Source: Marinobacter sp. ELB17
GTDB lineage: Bacteria; Pseudomonadota; Gammaproteobacteria; Pseudomonadales; Oleiphilaceae
Reading direction: 5' to 3'
Assembly: GCF_000169375.1 (NCBI RefSeq)
Contig: NZ_AAXY01000002.1
Coordinates: 62,001-126,000 of the forward strand
DNA: 64,000 bases
Shown here: positions 61,799 through 64,000 of the stretch, in pieces
Layout of the letters: each line of letters opens with the position of its first letter
Position numbering within the stretch: position 1 is the first letter of the stretch
Translations under genes and position numbers: made by a program
The notes under the pieces: model-generated
Told to the model about the DNA's origin: nothing
The model's input: only the letters and a program-made list of their open reading frames with translations
The model's database searches: none

Positions 61799-63289
61799 TC
61801 AGGCCAAAGCCATTTCCGCGTCCAGATCAATACCGGCCTCTCGGATCTGCGCCAGCTTGTAGCGCAAGGTGCGGGGGCTGATGCCCAACTGCTCGGCGGC
61901 GCGGTTACGGCGACCACGCTCCTGGCGCAGAGTCTGAATAATAAGTCGGAATTCCTGCTGGCGCAGATCGCCTTCAAGTGTCCCTAGGGAACCTTGCTGG
62001 TTTGCCATAGCTCCCGCTGTGTCAACTGAGTCGGGCACTGCCGGCTGCGAAACCAGATGAGCTGCGTGCGAATCAGCGGTAGTTGATTCCACATCTACTT
62101 TTGCGGCCGCTGATACCATGGGCGCTATTGGGGCAACGGGTGCTGCAGCGCGCGCGCTGATGCCTAAGTCCAGGCACAGGTCGTCAACGTGAATCACATT
62201 GCTCTGGTGCAACACTAGCGCTCTTTGTATGGCGTTATCCAATTCGCGTACATTGCCCGGCCATGGGTGAGCCAGCATTGCCTCGCGGGCGTCAGCCGCA
62301 AACCTGACGCCATTGAGTTTCAGTTTGCGGCTGTGATTTTTCAACACCGCATTAGCCAGGGGAAGAATGTCCAGCGGCCGCTCACGCAGCGGTTGCCAAT
62401 GCATGGGAAACACCGTCAGTCGGTAGTACAGGTCTTCACGAAAACGGCTTTCGCGCACGTGTTCGGCCAGATCCCGGTTGGTGGTGGCAATCACCCGCAC
62501 ATCCAGAGCAATGGTTTTTCGCCCACCTACCCGCTCCACTTCCCGCTCCTGCAGCACTCGCAGCAATTTGGATTGCAAGCCTGGGTCCATTTCCGACACT
62601 TCATCCAGCAAGATCGTTCCGCCGTTGGCTTGTTCGAACTTGCCTGGTGATGACGCGATGGCACCGGTAAAGGCGCCTTTTTCATGGCCAAAGAGCATGG
62701 CTTCAAGCATGTTTTCGGGAATGGCTGCGCAGTTGATGGCAATAAACGGCTTGGTGGCGCGGGGGGAATGCTGGTGAATATAGCGCGCAAGCACCTCCTT
62801 GCCGGTGCCGCTTTCACCTGAGATCATGACCGTTGAGTCGCTGTTGGCTACCTTGATTGCCAGCTGGAACATGCGTTTGCTGACCGGGTCTTCTGCCACC
62901 GGCTGATCGCTGTCGGCCTGGCGCTTGCCGCCGGTAATTTTGCTAACCGCGTCGACCAGGGTATGGCCTTCAAACGGCTTTACCAGGTAATCAATGGCAC
63001 CGGCCTGCATAGCCGACACCGCATGGCTAATCTGGCCGTAGGCCGTCATCAGCATCATCGGCAGCCCCGGGTACAGGCGCTGTACTTCAACCAGCAATTC
63101 GTGGCCAGACAGCCCCGGCATATTAACGTCGCTAACCACCATGTCGACTGGCACCTGGGACAGCTGCCGCAGAGCTTCGTGGCCGTCTGCCGCCTCATGA
63201 ACGCGAAATTTGGCCAGCTCCAGGGTTGTCACCAAGGCTTCGCGCAGGTCACGGTCGTCCTCAACAATCAGAATCCGGGGCTTGGTCAT
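61799..63289 (-). CDS. fleR: Sigma-54-dependent flagellar response regulator FleR (FlrC)
   Basis: NtrC-type activator of middle flagellar genes. The 496 residues from ATG 63289 (GGAG upstream) have a receiver domain with phosphoacceptor Asp54 (VVSDVNMPGL), an AAA+ domain with Walker A GESGTGKE, the sigma-54 contact motif GAFTGA and Walker B GGTILLDEV, a variable Ala/Ser/Val linker, and a Fis-type helix-turn-helix (RNRAAEQLGISPRTLRYKL). A GTG at 63304 is in frame. Pairs with FleS just upstream; the sigma-54 sites at fliK, flhA and fliE are candidate targets of FleR or FleQ. Confidence 0.94.
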   Translation of the reverse strand: MTKPRILIVEDDRDLREALVTTLELAKFRVHEAADGHEALRQLSQVPVDMVVSDVNMPGLSGHELLVEVQRLYPGLPMMLMTAYGQISHAVSAMQAGAIDYLVKPFEGHTLVDAVSKITGGKRQADSDQPVAEDPVSKRMFQLAIKVANSDSTVMISGESGTGKEVLARYIHQHSPRATKPFIAINCAAIPENMLEAMLFGHEKGAFTGAIASSPGKFEQANGGTILLDEVSEMDPGLQSKLLRVLQEREVERVGGRKTIALDVRVIATTNRDLAEHVRESRFREDLYYRLTVFPMHWQPLRERPLDILPLANAVLKNHSRKLKLNGVRFAADAREAMLAHPWPGNVRELDNAIQRALVLHQSNVIHVDDLCLDLGISARAAAPVAPIAPMVSAAAKVDVESTTADSHAAHLVSQPAVPDSVDTAGAMANQQGSLGTLEGDLRQQEFRLIIQTLRQERGRRNRAAEQLGISPRTLRYKLAQIREAGIDLDAEMALA

Positions 63290-63357
63290 GGTGCTGTTCT
63301 CCACTGCGTATTCGATAGTGCGTGCCGGTGCGGCTCGCCAGATTTAATCAAGTGCTG

Positions 63358-64000
63358 CTATTGATTCGTGCGATTCAACAATGGCAGGTAAATCGTGGCC
63401 TGAGCCCCGCCTTGGCCGTTTGAGATCATCGCAAAGCGGCCTTGATGTGCGCTCACTACCGCTTGTACGACCGCCAGGCCAAGGCCGGTGCCGTGGGATT
63501 TTGTGGTGTAGAAAGCTTCTTGCAATCGCGGAGCCATAGCCGGGTCAAACCCCGGGCCGTTATCGCTTACCTCGATGGCCAACTCATGATCACAACCGCG
63601 AAGGTTCAGGCGCACGCTGGTTGCCCCTGCTTCGATGCTGTTGTTGACCAAATTGGTACAGGCACCAACCAGAGCGTCACGGTTACACAACAGGTGGCCC
63701 TCAGCCCCCCGTGTGTCCAGAATTAGCTGAGCTCCACTGCGTTCAGCAATGGCGTCTACTGCAGACTTCAGTGCAACCGCCAGAGTGGTTACCGACAGTT
63801 CTTCCGCCAAACGGGTTTCACCGCGGGCAAAAATAAGCATGTCGCGCACCTGCTGTTCCAAATGCGACAGGCGCGACATGAGTCGGTTGGCACAGCGCTG
63901 GCGCATTTCTTCATCCAGATCGGCTTCGGTCAGGTGACCGCCGTACAGAATTGCCGCCGACAGGGGCGTGCGAATCTGATGGGCCAATGAAGCGACCATC
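63358..64000 (-). CDS. fleS: Flagellar sensor kinase FleS (5' end outside window)
   Basis: C-terminal 213 residues of a soluble histidine kinase that phosphorylates FleR. Visible: H-box ASLAHQIRTPLSAAILYGGHL, dimerisation helix (SRLSHLEQQVRDMLIFARG), N-box LVNNSIEAGA, and G boxes SDNGPGFDPAMAPRLQEAFYTTKSHGTGLGLAVVQ. The reading frame is open to the window edge, so the N-terminal PAS part and start are not seen. No membrane segment in this part. It ends 68 bases before the fleR start. Confidence 0.9.
   Translation of the reverse strand, partial: MVASLAHQIRTPLSAAILYGGHLTEADLDEEMRQRCANRLMSRLSHLEQQVRDMLIFARGETRLAEELSVTTLAVALKSAVDAIAERSGAQLILDTRGAEGHLLCNRDALVGACTNLVNNSIEAGATSVRLNLRGCDHELAIEVSDNGPGFDPAMAPRLQEAFYTTKSHGTGLGLAVVQAVVSAHQGRFAMISNGQGGAQATIYLPLLNRTNQ

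Overview
The window looks like chromosomal DNA of a motile marine gammaproteobacterium of the Marinobacter/Pseudomonas type. This rests on gene content and order: a PsrA-type regulator, a complete ccmABCDEFGHI cluster, and a flagellar/chemotaxis locus in the Pseudomonas order (fleS-fleR-fliEFGHIJKLMNOPQR-flhB ... flhA-flhF-fleN-fliA-cheYZAB-motCD-parC-parP-cheW). No rRNA, tRNA, CRISPR array, insertion sequence or phage gene was recognised. Genus is an inference from gene order and protein similarity; no database was searched.

Layout. 1-5.3 kb: the 5' part of psrA with a double operator, an unrecognised membrane protein, riboflavin synthase (ribE), two rRNA guanine methyltransferases that overlap (rlmG, rsmC) and a beta carbonic anhydrase (can). 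5.3-10.2 kb: the very large NAD-dependent glutamate dehydrogenase. 10.4-17.3 kb: a plus-strand operon of overlapping genes, moxR, DUF58, DUF4381, batA, batB (fused to a TPR/BatC-like region) and batD. 17.35-24.8 kb: the cytochrome c maturation operon on the minus strand, ending convergently with batD. 24.87-26.55 kb: a plus-strand pair, a FliK-like protein and a free-standing FlhB C-terminal domain.

26.5-40.7 kb (minus strand): chemotaxis and flagellar regulation genes: DUF2802 protein, cheW, parP, parC, motD, motC, cheB, cheA, cheZ, cheY, fliA, fleN, flhF and flhA. 40.9-48.5 kb: metabolic genes splitting flhA from flhB. These are upp-uraA (uracil salvage), an A/T-richer nirK segment with two FNR/DNR-type boxes and a small secreted protein, and a minus-strand acyl-CoA trio (two crotonases and an ADP-forming acyl-CoA synthetase) lying 20 bp behind flhB. 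48.5-64 kb: flhB back to fliE, then fleR and the 3' part of fleS, which runs off the window.

How the parts work together. The flagellar genes encode the export gate (FlhA, FlhB, FliOPQR), export ATPase complex (FliHIJ), MS and C rings (FliFGMN), the rod adaptor FliE, hook-length control (FliK) and regulators (FleSR, FliA, FleN, FlhF). Sigma-54 promoter sequences can be read upstream of fliK (full -24/-12 consensus), flhA and fliE. The chemotaxis genes form one signalling unit, with ParC/ParP as the likely polar positioning system. The most interesting observations are: three repeats in the CheA linker that resemble the CheY-binding ends of FliM and CheZ; the FliK-like/FlhB-C pair beside ccm; and the nirK segment, whose box and -10 spacing predict NO or oxygen control.
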